A stretch of DNA of 64,000 nt, taken from positions 434,001 to 498,000 of the forward strand of contig JANFNE010000029.1 of the NCBI GenBank assembly GCA_024867545.1, written 5' to 3'. Below the pieces are notes generated by a model. That model was not told the origin of the DNA. It searched no databases and was given only the letters and a program-made list of their open reading frames with translations. The stretch's first letter is position 1. The number at the start of each line of letters is the position of its first letter. Positions 31,912 to 44,004 of this stretch are shown in pieces. The position numbers and the translations under genes are program-made. This stretch comes from Phytopythium helicoides. Its lineage: Eukaryota; Oomycota; Peronosporomycetes; Pythiales; Pythiaceae.

Positions 31912-34783
31912 CTAATACTGCAGCTCAACGACTCTTAGCGCGCTCACAATGTTTGCAGTTGGAGGTCGCTTTCGCGGATCTCTCTGTAAACACAGAAGAG
32001 CTAAATGCTTTAGATCTGGTGGAATAGTGGAGGTAAATTCAGTCGACGTAGCCCTTTCCAATGGTAGAAGTCGGCTGCATTCCTCTGTCTCTTGTTTTGG
32101 GCTTACGTTAGGTAGTTTGTGTGAGTCGAGCTCAAGAAGAAGCATTCCAAAGCTATACACATCAGCACTTTCGTTGATTCCAGCATTCCCAGCCATCACT
32201 TCTGGCGCCGCCCAGTGATGTGATGTTTTTTCTACAATTTCCTTGGTCATTGCTGAGCCGAACCCGGCTAGTTTACCGCGCATGGTGCTCGTGAGCAGCA
32301 CATTGTGGGAGTGAACACCTCGGTGAACGACCGTCGGAGAAAGAGAGTGCAGGTAGGCAAGCGAATCCGCCACGTCGGTAGCAACCTGAAGCTTCTCAGC
32401 GTGCCATATCTTCGGAACAGCAGGACTGGCGAGATACTCGTGAAGAGTTCCATTTGGCGCATACTCGAAAAGTGATTGAAGTCCAGATGGTAATAATTCT
32501 CCCGCCTCGCCCCGCCTCCAGTTGATTCCAACGAGACTGATTATGTTTGGATGAGCAAGCGATGCAACCAACTTAACCTCGTGCACGAAACGGGAAAAAC
32601 GGTCGGGCGTAACTTGATCAGGTTGAAGCTGCTTTGAAGCTAACAACTCGGTTTGATGGTAGCGAACAAGCCAACACAAACTGTCGCTACCAACACCAAT
32701 CAAGCGTATGTCTTGCACATCTCGCGGATCTACCTGCAGCTTCAGCAACTCTGGGTCGAGAGAGTAGTTGGTAGCAAGTGTGGCCATTTCATCACTTGAG
32801 CCTTCATTGAGAGTTGTTGGCGCTGACCCAGCGGTAGGGGTAGTCAATGATAGAAAGTCCTTGCTGTGGGAGGCAGTTGATGACCGCCTCCAGTAAAAGA
32901 CCGCCGCGATAATAAGGGCCAAAGCTGCAATGCCGCCTGTAATGCCACCAATAATTGCTCCCAGATGGTTCTCTCTTGTCTCCGAGCTTGTAGTGGTGTC
33001 GTTGTTACTATCTGAGTCATATACGCAAACACTGATGCCGTTAAGAGAGCTGATGTTGCAGTCTCCGTTTACAAAGCTCGTTGATCCGTCCCCTCCAATG
33101 TCAAGTGAGGGGATGCCACGAAGGAATTCAAGTTGCTCTGCTGTTAGGTTCAGCGTGAGTGGGTTGTTCGAAATATCTCTGCTCAGCATAACAGATTCGG
33201 TCAGCGCGATATCTGATCAGCCAAATTTGTCCTGATGCAAAACTTACAAACTCACGAGCTTAGTGCAGTTATACACGACTGTTGGAATCGCAGAGAGGTT
33301 GTTGTGCGACAAATCCCTAGTCAATACATCAGCTATTTGAGCACAGTCTGAACGTCCCAGCCACTTATACTTCATATCCAACGTACAAACTTTGGAGATT
33401 TGGGAAATAGCCTTCAAAAGTACTTAGTCCGTTTCTAAACATATATCTAACAACGGAGAGTTTGTCAGCGTCCCAACAGCCATTTTACCATCACAGAGCA
33501 ACTTACAAGTTTTCCAGAGACGTGGACGTTGAGGAAGAATTCACAGAGGTGATGAAGTTATTGGACAGAGACCTAGGCGTAATACACCACGTGAAACATG
33601 CTGCAAAGTGAGCTGTAAGGAGAGCATTCACATACAATGTTTTCAAGCTCGACATCTGCAAGATCTTGGTTGGGAACTGGGTCAAGTTGTTCGATACCAA
33701 TGCTCTGGAAGCGGATTCACATAAATATGGTAAATGACCGCTCCACTTGAGGCTATCTAAGGTTGCATCGACGTACAACTCTTGGAGGTTGGGGAAAATG
33801 GCATCGAATGATTGCAGCTCGTTGCTCTGCAAACTCCTGTCCCCAACACAGCAGCGGTTCAGTTCCTCACATCTAATCTAATCTTGAAAGCAAAGTGGCG
33901 CACAATGATCTGAGGGAAGTGAAATAGCTTTCGTTCTTTGATTCATGCACCATCGAAAGATAATTGTAGTCAAGGCTCCTATACAAAGGGTTAGAGTGAA
34001 GTTGCATGCACACGAACATGAATCGGTACGTACAGTGTGTTCAGGTCTGGAATAGCTGGTCCTAGGCCCCATGGGAATTCAAGAAACAGGTTATTGTCAA
34101 GCGTTAGCGTGGTCGTAGTAGGTGCTAGCAGTCCTGCTAGAGCATCGACTTGTTTTGTCAGATTCAGATTGATCAGCGTCACATACACCACTTGGGTCTG
34201 TGTGGCCAGAAAGCTCCCCGAAATCGTAACATTGACCACCTCGCCCCGCTGATCGATGTAGCCAGTGTCTCCGCCAGCTAATATACTGGGATGCAGGCAA
34301 GAAGTGAGCGTGAATCCTCCTCCAAAACTTCAAAGCTAGTTGTACGCACAATATCCAGACGAACGAGTCGATCTCAAGGGTTCCGACAGTGCTGATTAAG
34401 CTTTCGCTCACGATTAAGTCTCCATCGACTCCACCACCGTAATTGGGGAAGCTCATATTTGCGTAAGGGATGTAAATGGCAAACGTCGTGTCTTCGTTGG
34501 ACGAGCACTGATACGCGCACAAGCCTTCCCCGTCCGCTGAGTCTTCCTGGTAGTAGCAACCGTCACTGCTTCCGCTATCACTCGTACTTGAGTCGCAAAT
34601 GTTGCTTGATGCGTCCGCGATGAAGCAGGGTAAAAATCCATTGCCGCAATGCGAGCTACATTCGTCACTGCTTTCGACCTTCCCAACCCCAGACACGTCG
34701 CAAAACCCACTCAAGTCTTGAGCAGAGATCTCGGAGACCGAGAAAACCAGGTAAACACACAGCAGCAAGATGAAGAACCGCAT
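31912..34783 (-). CDS. N3: LRR receptor-like pseudokinase
   Basis: It starts at the ATG at 34783 (MRFFILLLCVYLVFSVSEISA signal peptide). The first exon encodes a Cys-rich ectodomain (CDVSGVGKVESSDECSSHC). The second gives VVNVTISGSFLATQTQVVYVTL. Several one-LRR exons lie between about 33200 and 34060. The last exon (31912-33178) holds the end of the LRR region, a transmembrane helix (LGAIIGGITGGIAALALIIAAV) and the kinase-like domain. HRD reads HRG, followed by VHSHN, and DFG reads GFG (KLAGFGSAM). The AxK lysine (LLASKQL), the alphaC Glu (HEVKL) and APE are retained. Both catalytic aspartates are missing, so phosphotransfer is unlikely. The tail is tail-to-tail with N2, 95 nt apart. The small LRR exons were not all delimited. 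Confidence 0.8.
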
Positions 34784-34792
34784 GGTTGTGCG

Positions 34793-34811
34793 ATGTTTGA
34801 TGAGTGAGCGA
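34793..34811 (-). promoter_or_regulatory. Inr-like core promoter of N3
   Basis: On the minus strand this reads GCTCACTCATCAAACATCG, a good match to the oomycete Inr followed by CAAA. It lies 10-28 nt upstream of the ATG. Confidence 0.5.
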
Positions 34812-35036
34812 TCCCGGAGGTACATGCGCTTCCAACAGCGTGTTTAAAGTCCAGGATAGGTGAGATGGGTTGGCAGGACATTTAGGTTCACATTTGTGGC
34901 AGTCGAGAACGTTGAAGTTGGTGAGTGAGCACTTCGATACTAACCGTGGGACGACTAGTTCGATGGCGAGCTGGACTCACTCACGACGCCACTGACGCAC
35001 TCGCATTTCTTCCTCTGTTTTCAAGTTGCGGCGGAA

Positions 35037-37919
35037 ATGCGGTGGCTTTTTCTAGGCCTGGTGGGTCTTCTGGTGTGTTTTGCGTCTTCGGGTGGAGCGC
35101 AAAGCACTTCATCGTCGTCGTCGTCCCTGTCGTCTGCTCCATTATGCGGTGAAGATACGAGTTTCAAGCGGCTGATTGACGGGTGCAGCTCTGTATGCGG
35201 GAGCGATATCTGTGTCGTCGTCAACACTGCTGATGCCAGCACAAACAACTCCAGTCTTGCAGCTACGTGTGATTCGTACGGCAATGCTGTGGTCTGCTTT
35301 GATGTCAATGCAACAGACGCATCGGATATCACCTGCAAGGTCCTTTGCATCAAGCACCCAGAATCTTGGTTCGTGACGATGATCGATTTTGGAGAGTATC
35401 GAAGCAAGCAGGAGTCCGAGCTTCGAGATGAATTCGGGGATGGCGTGGTGGATGAAGTCATTGATGATCTGGGGGATGATAGTGATACATATCCGGTTGT
35501 CAGCAACGACGTAATCTCGTCTGTCGGTAATCTCACGCTGGGTCCGACCGTCAACCAGTTGTACGACAACACAATTGCGATGAAATACAGATCATTGATC
35601 GCAAGGAACTGATATATGTCTCCTTGTCAGCCAAATCGCAGGAAGCAGGGGCTTTGAGAACTATTACCGCGGGATTGTCGCGAGCATTGCTATTGAGGAC
35701 CACTTCATCGCAACGCAAATTCAAGTTTATGATGTTCGACTCCACAGTCTCGACTTGACAAATGCGATCGGCCGACTTCCTCAGCTTCTGCCACCTTACA
35801 TCACATATTTGGGGCTTGAAAACACACTCCAGACTGAATTTCCGGTGCATCTCAGTTCGGCTTTTCCATCCCTTTATACGCTGTAAGTCGAAAATTTATT
35901 CTGCATCTTCACTCACTGTACCACTTGACTGACCTATTTGGCCAGGTACCTCGGAGGGAACTACATTACGAGCGTCAACGCGTCTGTCACTTTTGAAGCG
36001 CTTCAGTCCTTGTACGAAATCTATTGGTTGATTGATTGCTTTGAAAGAACTAACTGGTTATTGGTTGGTGATATGGGGCAGATTCCTACCCAACAACGAC
36101 ATCGAGCAATTCGATGCTACGTTTCCGAACGTTCTCGCCATGTCGGTAGTTTTGATTTTTGTTGGTGTGGGGTAAAATTTTGGTCTGATCAATGCGATTG
36201 AACTGTGCAGGTCTATCAGCAGCAACAAGCTGACTTCTTTCCCTCTGACCAGCCAATTACCAACTATACAGGCTTTGTAAGTGCTTGCAAGATTATTGTT
36301 GGCAAATGTACTGTAAGCCTTTAATGCCTGCTGATTCAATCGCAGGCAGTTGAATTACAACTTGGTCTCTGAGGTAAACGCATCTCATAGCTCCAGTTCG
36401 ATTGAATATTTGTATGGGATTTGTTTACATGTGTCGGTCGCCAACGGTTACGGTATCTAAATTTGATGTTGATGCCTAGGAGCGCCATCAACAATAGTAT
36501 CTCGAGCGTCACAGCGGACTTTCCGAGCTTGCAAGTTTTGTATGTATACCTAACCTGTCATGTTGCCTTGAATGTATCGTGCTTATACTATCAAGCAATG
36601 CAGGTACTTGGACAACAATTCCCTCACAGAGATCCCTGTAACCGTGTACAAATGCGCAAACTTGACGGAGTTGTAAGCCTTGCACATATTTATCGCTGAA
36701 AGCAACATTACCCCACTCACTGTGTTCGCTATGGTTGCGGTTTAGGACGCTCACTGGTAATAATCTCGATCTGACAGTCAGCCCAGCCCAATTCAAGTTT
36801 CTTCAGAAGCTGGTCGTGCTGAATATTAGTTCAAGCGCAAGCTCATCGGCCCAATATGCGACTTGTAACTCTGTGGCAACGTTAAATGGCGCAAGCTTTT
36901 GCATCAAGAGCGATGCTTCTACAACAACGAACGCTTCTACTCCCAGTAGTCACACTACAGTTATCGCGGTTGGGATCGGCGTCGCAGTCATCTTACTACT
37001 TACGCTGGGACGAGGAATCTACATTTGCAACAAACAGCAAAAAGCTTCCAAGGAAAATATCCTCCCAAACGTTCCCACGAGCGACACGAACGACAAAACC
37101 ATTTTCTCTGGAGACCCAGAATTGGTGCAGCTTCGTGTGCGTGCTAGCGCTCTTCAAGATATAAGATGGCTCGGAAGTGGTGGGTCAAGCACGGTGTGGC
37201 TCGTGAAGCTCCAAGATACTGGTCGAGTCGTCGTGGCTAAGAGATTACGGGATGAAAACTGCACACCGGAACAGGTTGACGGGTTTGTCAAGGAAATCAA
37301 ACTCATGGGTCGTCTGAATCACCCACGTATTGTTGCAATGATTGGAGTTACATGGACGAACGACGCTGATATCCAAGCGCTTTCCGAGTATATTGAAAAT
37401 GGCGACCTTCGACAATTCCTTCGCGGAGGTGCATCACGAGGGTGGAGCCTTACCAAAAAGAGCATTGCTATTGGAGTCATTGATGCGATCGCGTATATTC
37501 ACTCATTCATCCCTCCAGTACTACACGGGAACATCAAGTCGAGAAACGTGCTGCTCACGAGTGAACTTAGCGTCAAGTTGAAAAATATCCGTGGTTCACC
37601 GGACTGGGACACGATCCAAGCACCAGAGGTGCTTACTGAAAGTCACGCATACGATCGTCGATCGGACATCTTCAGCTTTGGACTTCTTTTGACTGAGCTT
37701 GAGTCTCACTCGCTGCCTTTTGAAGATGAGACAGACCCTGAAGGGCTCCTGCTGAAAGACGATATTCACCTAAACGTCGCAGCAGGTAAACTACGCCCTA
37801 GGCTCTCAAAGTCATGCCCACCGAGGCTGCGATCACTTGTGGAGAAGTGCCTGGACAAGAACCCTTCCAATCGCCCGACAGCGGCAGAAATCTCCTACCG
37901 ACTTCACATTCTCCATTGA
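35037..37919 (+). CDS. N4: LRR receptor-like pseudokinase
   Basis: Nine exons (35037-35560, 35649-35882, 35946-36011, 36082-36141, 36211-36276, 36346-36411, 36480-36539, 36604-36672, 36746-37919) join to 772 aa without a frame break. All introns are phase 2. Domains are signal peptide (MRWLFLGLVGLLVCFASSGGA), a Ser-rich stretch, Cys-rich ectodomain, LRRs, transmembrane helix (VIAVGIGVAVILLLTLGRGIYI) and kinase-like domain. The Gly loop (GSGGSSTVW), AxK lysine (VVAKRL) and alphaC Glu (KEIKL) look good. HRD has become HGN (37526-37534), and the DFG region reads KNI. It is thus a pseudokinase with a possibly intact ATP site. The dead Fanzor copy begins 27 nt after its stop. Confidence 0.85.
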
Positions 37920-37949
37920 GCCAATACATGCTTATTGCAGTCGTAATGA

Positions 37950-37969
37950 ATGGCTGGGGTACCCGGCAT
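37950..37969. repeat. Left subterminal hairpin / imperfect inverted repeat of Fanzor copy 1
   Basis: Six-bp stem GCTGGG/CCCGGC (one G-T wobble) around GTA, at 37953-37967; copy 2 has the perfect form GCCGGG/CCCGGC at 61872-61886. The 20-nt segment also matches the reverse complement of 40494-40515 at the right end, apart from two substitutions and a 2-nt gap. Confidence 0.7.
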
Positions 37970-38392
37970 TGGCGCTGTGGTAGATGGCCACAAAAACCTC
38001 CACTTCTACATTCACCTTTCTCATCACAACGATCGACGTAAACTCCCACTCAAACGGAAAACGTGGAATAGGAGACGTGAAACTAAATAAACCTGTCGTT
38101 ACGGTACTGCCCAATTGACAAGCTGGCAGCGCAGTTCATCAGCTTCAAGCGGGTTGCGCGATGCCCTCCCCAGCGATGACAACAGCACTGCATGGACACT
38201 TCATATTGCTTGTTGAAGATGCCATAGGAAGGATCTCCAGAGCTCCATCATGAGCCTCGGCAAGCTAGTAAAGCGGCCTTTGCCGCTCTGCCTGCATATT
38301 TTGAATTGTCAAGCGCCCACTCGCTCTCGAACGGCAACGAACGAAAGCGGCTGCCGACCCTGATCTCCCTACTCACAGTGTAATTTGCCACC

Positions 38393-40372
38393 ATGGCAAA
38401 CAAGCGCGCTCGATCGGGCAAGGAGGGCGATCCAGGTCCCCGGCGAGGCAGGTCCAAGACCAGTCAAGCTGCCACAGGGCTACGCTGATCCACAATGAGA
38501 AGAACTGCTTCCGCAACTCGTCGAGGTCGGTCCAAGACAACACGTGCAGCTGGTCCGACGTCAGGCGGTGCTAGGTCTAAAAGGAAGAAACGCAGTGCAG
38601 AACCACGCAAGAGTCAGTCAAGGAGGCGACGAGCCGAAGTCGAAGCTCGTGACGCAGCTAACGCCAAATCCTCGCTTGTGTGCGTCAAGACGTCGCTCAA
38701 GGCGTTTTGCAAGAGCGATGAGGCCATGACTTTGCCGTGGGAATCCGTGCTGGCGGATGTGGACCAGGGCCGTGCTGGAGGCTTACGTCCTCGCCAACAT
38801 CCACGCCGTGCGGATGTGTCAGCTGGGCGATGCAGTGGAGCCACTCAACCAGGTCTTCTTCTACAGATGCCTATCGTGTGTTTGCAACGCCAACTCCACA
38901 CTCGGGTCTCCTGCATTCCAGCAATCAGTCACGCTGTACAACACTTGGCGAGGTGAGGACGCTCGACGTGCAAGCAACCGGCAGATTACCGCTGGGTGGC
39001 AGCAGAACGCAGCCCAAATGATGGCCACTAACACCAAGAACGCGATCGTACGCAACTTCTACCGTCGCTTTCACCGTCACATCAAGCGGGTCCATGACAT
39101 GAACGGTGCTGAGGCCTACGTCATGATCAAGAGCATCCTGGACCCTGTCTACAACGGCAACGATACCGAGGTGCAGGCTTGGCGAGAGCAGATCCCGCGC
39201 AACGAGAGCGGCTACTTGTCCGACGAGGCTAACAGATTGCTTCCTCTCACCTACATGATTCTGACCGACATTGAGGAGAGGAATCGCCGGTTTCAGCATC
39301 GACAGGACATCCCAGAGGTCCGCACGTTCAGTCTCCTGCCGACGAAGAATGGGTTCAAGTGCTCGCACTTCAAGATGTGCAAGACGGCGCTCCGCAGCCT
39401 ACTTCTACGTGCTGGTGTTCGCGTGCCTCCTCTAGGTGACGATTGGAATGCTGTCGCAGACGAATGGTGGCACAGTCTCTTCAATATCGAGAAGTTTGAA
39501 ACAGCCAACAAGAAGTTCGCAGGAGAGATCGTGACGGACGGAAAGGCTGTCAGTATTGTCATGCGGAAAACCCATCTGGCAACAGACCGCCCACTTCGGG
39601 AAGAAGACTACGATGTCATGTGGGGCCTAGATCCTGGCAGACGAGATCTGTTTGTAGCAACCAACCAGGATGGCGAGACTATCCACTGCTCTTCTCGTGA
39701 GTTCTACGAGGATGCTCGCTGCCACAAGAGCAACCAGAAAATATCTTGCTTGAAGGAGCGGCGTCCCGACATTTTGGCGGCCGAGCGTCAGATGCCGTCG
39801 AAGAAGACCGCGTTGCTCGAGTTGCTGGAAATGTACTCACGATACGTTATTCCACATATGGAAAATCTGCTAGGATTTTCACGGGCGAAGGGATTCCGCA
39901 ACCTGCGTTTTGGTCGGTACATCTTTGCGCAGAAGAAGCTACATGAATCTGCCGGAGACTGACCCAGCAAGCAGGCAGGCGAACGGTGGTTGGATTTGGA
40001 GATTGGAGCAATACCGATTACTCTGGACTCATCAAGAAGTGCCCCGCGGGGCCGGTCAAAAGACTGGAGCACACGTTGAGAAACTACTGTCGTGTACAAC
40101 CAATTGATGAGTTTCGCACCAGCAAGCTTCACTCACGTTGCCACCGGCAGCTAGAACACCAGTACAGTCTCCGCCTCTGCAAGGTCAAGAACAGCACGGA
40201 CAAGGAATGGCGGACGTGCAAGGTTTATAGTGTGCTCCATTGTCGATCCAATGGCTGTTTTGGTACTACTGTGAACCGCGACGTCAACGCCTCGAAGAAC
40301 ATGCTCATGCTCCTCCTCAACATGCTCCGTGGTCAACCAAGACCTACCGTTTTCTGTCGAGCGCCAACTTAA
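38393..40372 (+). pseudogene. Fanzor nuclease gene, copy 1, inactivated
   Basis: The gene starts at the same ATG context as copy 2 (ccaccATGGCAAAC) but carries three defects relative to it: a TGA at codon 32 (38486-38488, where copy 2 has AGA), a one-base G insertion at 38767-38769 and a one-base deletion near 39947. Between the defects the protein sequence is almost identical to copy 2, including the RuvC-I motif GLDPGRRD, the GFGDWS motif, the Cys-rich finger and the RuvC-III motif NRDVNASKN. A stop codon that is a genuine substitution difference argues for real decay rather than only indel error. See the copy 2 entry for function. Confidence 0.9.
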
Positions 40373-40546
40373 CACATCAGGGGCCACAAAGTGTCTGCAG
40401 GTGCGCTCAGCGTTGCCCGCAGATAGCACTGTATACTCAGGCATTGTTGCATTTTCACTGGGTTCCATTCCCAGTCATCGTCTTTTATCGTAGGATGCCG
40501 GGCTTACCACGGCCATACCCGCGAGCCGAAGGCGAGTGCTAGCAAT
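40373..40546 (+). ncRNA. Candidate Fanzor guide-RNA (fRNA/omega-RNA-like) scaffold region, copy 1
   Basis: The 174 nt between the stop codon and the element end differ from copy 2 at about one position, fewer than in the 5' non-coding part. In TnpB and characterised Fanzor systems the guide RNA spans the element 3' end and takes its guide from the adjoining flank. Visible structure: a perfect hairpin ACTGGG/CCCAGT with loop TTCCATT (40457-40475), which looks like a tRNA T-arm, and GCCG/CGGC at 40497-40513. Transcription is not shown; the assignment is by analogy and conservation. Confidence 0.45.
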
Positions 40547-40641
40547 GGACAGCTATCATCGATTTCATACTCATAAAATGCCTACTGATAGTGCAAACGC
40601 AATCTACGAGAGATTTTTTTTGCCTATCGTTGTGAGCTATC

Positions 40642-43600
40642 TCACGCAGGTCCCAATGTCTTCAACACTTGCCGAAGCTTATATGCCACGTCAGGCGAGC
40701 TCGGACGATTCCACGGGTTCCGATCGAGACACTGAAGTCCCAACGTTGCCAACGCGGGTGGACATCGCATGCCAAATGCTGGCTGCAGCTCTCCAGCCAC
40801 AATGCGTTGAAGTACCGCACGCTCGTCCACGACTCGAGCGTGGCGGTCCGAGCCGCTCACATTGGAGAATGAGTCATCAAAGGGTAGACCATGGGAGTCC
40901 ATCTCGATAAGCATCACGCCGAAGCTGTACATGTCGGCAGCTTCGCCATGGTCGCTTGAACTCGCGAGTACTTCCGGTGCGACCCATCTTGCCGCACTGA
41001 CTCCGCTGTCTTCAAGAGTCTCTCCCCTTCCACTTCCTCCAAAACCGTGGCTGCCCAGCGTCAATGTATCTCGGATACTATCAGCTTCTTCACCACGCTT
41101 AGCGCTCCTGAAGCTCGATAGCTTCCCACGCATGTCATTTGTCAACAGCACATTGGACGAGCGTAGATCACGGTGGAGCACAGGTGGAGTAAGCGAGTGC
41201 AGGTACACAAGTGCGTCGGCAATGTCGATAGCAATCTCCAGCTTTTCCGCGTGCCACGTGCGCGGAACCCCTGGGTTGGTCAGGTAGTCCCGCAGGGAGC
41301 CGTTGTCAATGTACTCGAACAGTGCTTGCAAAGTGCTCGGGGATGGCACCGAATCGCCATTTTCGTTGGGGCGGTAGCTGATACCAGCAAGCTTTACGAT
41401 GCTGGGGTGGTCCAGGGTCGACACTAACTTGATCTCGCGTACAAACGAAGCGACGCTCTCACGACGAACGTCGTCTGTTTTCAAGCGCTTGGACGCCAAG
41501 AGCGTATCACGGCGGTACCGTACCAGCCAGAAGATACTTGCACTTCCTTCTCCAATCATCCGAATATCCTGAAGCTCACGCGGATTTAACTGTAGAGGCA
41601 TCAGCTTGGCGTCGGCTGCCAATAGCGCCGATGAGGAGAGCATCGACGCCCCAGTTCCGGTGAGATCGTTGGTGTCAGTAATAGTAGAGCCGGCAGCAGG
41701 TGTTGCAATCGGCTCGTAGTTCTTGTCGGTCGATCTTTCACTTCCGCGTTTCCGGTAAAGCAAGAAAGCGATGGCTGCAATCACAAGCGCAAGAGCTACC
41801 AGTCCGCCGACAACTCCACCAATGATAGCCGCTGTGTCACTACCCCCATCTTCATCACTTGTGTTGGTTGTGTTCGCTGTGTCCTCGGCATCTGTGATGC
41901 AGACAGCAACTCCGTTGAGCTCCCCAACCGTGCAGTCCCATGTCGCATTCGTGAGCGTAGGAATTGAGAGGTATGAGATCTTGCGTAGGAATTCCACTTG
42001 TGCCGACGTTAAGTTCAGCGTGAGCGGATTCGAGTAGATGGAGCTACATTGCGCACAAATCAACGTCAGCAATAAGGAGCGCAAATCGATGTGGGGCAGT
42101 TGTGCCGTACAGTGACGATAGCTTGGTACATTCAAACACAGCTTCGGGGATTTCAGTCAGGTAATTTGTACCAAGGGATCTGGATGATGAGAGAGGAAAT
42201 TAGCTCAAAGCGTCAGGATTCACAGTTGGGGGAGCTTACAGCGACTCCAAGTTTGGGAAGGAAGCATCAAATGTCGTTAGGGCATTGCTTGTCAGATCCC
42301 TAGAGTGCGATCAAGTGCCGAACAGGCATACGGTCAGTATCTTTCGCTTTCGAACGTCCATAGAAGCGAACGCACAAGGTTGTGAGTGTGTCTGAGCTGA
42401 ACCTTGAGTCGATACTCGTAATGGCACTGCTTACGATAGATCTGCGGGAAGACAACGCATTAGTGGATGGATTATTCACTGTTGTTGCAAACAATTTCAT
42501 ACAGAGAAGTCAGGGACTTCAGGTTGGCAATCGACGCTGGAATCTCCGTCAGGTTGGAGTTGGAAAGATATCTATCGACGGCAACAAGGAACTTAGCAAC
42601 AATAGTTCCCCCATCACAAAATCAACTATGATCTTACAATGTTTCTAAGTTCGGGAAGGCGGAGGCGTCAAATTCTGAGATTTCGCTGTAAGTCATGCTC
42701 CTATGCCATCAGCGACGTTCGTTAGCAACCATTAAACCCGAGCATACCGTTGAATCTAAATCGTACAGGCCTGTAAGGCTTGTAAGCGATGAGTCCGATG
42801 ACGGAGGGACAACCTCAGAGATGTAGCTGTACGACAGCGTCCTGAGCGTAAGCACACAGATGTTAGCCACTCGGGTCAACTATGAGCATTTTCGTCTGAA
42901 CATACAAGGAGCTCAGATCTGGGAAGTCCTCCAGTAGAGTCCACGGAAAGTCGTAGAGCAACGTGTTGGTGAGGGTGAGCGACGACAGCGTTGAAGGTAG
43001 CAAGGCCGCCAGTCCGTCCATCTGGTCGGTGAGGTCGAGGCTGTAGAGACCGACATCGGTCACCTGCGTCTGATCTGCCAAGAAGTTCTTCTCCAGGGTC
43101 ACGTTGGCTACCTTGCTCTTTTTGAAGCTGTACATGCTCCTCCCGCCAGCAATCGCTCTACACCAACAGTCATTTTGTTAGAGAGCTGACACTGCAAAAT
43201 TCAAGTCTAAAGAGAACTCGGTGGCTTACACAGAGGTCGCGTAAGGGCTGATCGCGAGTGTACCGATGGCACCCAGCAGATCATCGTTCAGGTAATAGTA
43301 GCCGCTCGACGAGTAGGAGCTGAGGTACGTTAGGTCGGAGTTGTATGTGGCGTTGTCGAGCGCTCTGGCAGCCTGCTCTTCTTCGCTCTGGTAGGCGCCG
43401 AACGGGATGTAGACCGTAAACTGGTTGGACGTGTAAGCCACGCACGAGACCGCGCAGTTCCCGTCCAAAGTACAAGCGCTCGAGTCTTCATCGCTCCCGC
43501 TCCCCGCTGCAGCGCAGTCGATGGCGGACGAGTCGAGCACGACGCAGGGCTCGTACGAGTCGCAGAAGTCGCTGCAAAAATCGAACGTCGCCATGGTGGC

Positions 43601-43720
43601 GAGCGAGACATCGGCTTCACAAGTCCCAGACGAAGAGGACGACGACGATGACGAGTCCTGCGCAACGGTCAGCCCCGCAGCTAGCGAAAGCAGCCAGGCG
43701 ACCCGCTTCATGGTCGCCAT
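40642..43720 (-). CDS. N5: LRR receptor-like kinase lacking DFG
   Basis: It starts at the ATG at 43720 (MATMKRVAWLLSLAAGLTVA signal peptide, then a Ser run). Exon 1 is 43230-43720 and exon 2 is 42906-43157 (252 nt, the conserved length). Several short LRR exons lie between 42043 and 42905, and the last exon is 40642-42043. The last exon encodes a transmembrane helix (AAIIGGVVGGLVALALVIAAIAFLL) and a kinase domain with Gly loop GEGSASIFW, lysine (LLASKRL), Glu (REIKL), an intact HRDLRSSN (near 41155-41175) and APE. DFG is replaced by SFR (KLSSFRSAK), so the metal-binding Asp is lost. An insertion rich in Gly and Ser sits before APE. It is probably catalytically impaired. It is convergent with N4 across the Fanzor insertion. 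Confidence 0.8.
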
Positions 43721-44004
43721 CAGCTGAGCACTCGACTGGTCAAACGAAAATCTAGGGTTTGCGCTGTGAATCGCCTCGGTCTCAATTGCAATGTCGGAAA
43801 TGAAGCACCAGCATCAAGAGGAGCGTGTGGGCGATGGTGGCGAGTGCAGGGCGGTCGCCAGAAGACGACGCAGACATGCATGTGCCACTGTCCAGCCTTC
43901 CTTGAACGATTACCATTCACTCACAGGTGGGGCACCACGCGTGGACCACATGGCGATTGCTGTGATTTTCATTCTCATCAAGAATCTTTTCAAGTCGATA
44001 AACG

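Larger units (their letters stand above)
37947..40546 (+). mobile_element. Fanzor element, copy 1 (inactivated)
   Basis: Alignment with copy 2 (59261-61892, opposite strand) defines the ends: identity starts at TGAATGGC (37947) and ends at GCTAGCAAT (40546), with unrelated flanks on both sides. The element is 2600 nt. It has about 446 nt of 5' non-coding sequence, a broken nuclease gene (38393-40372) and a 174-nt 3' non-coding tail. No target-site duplication is evident. It lies in the 722-nt gap between the convergent receptor genes N4 and N5. Confidence 0.9.
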
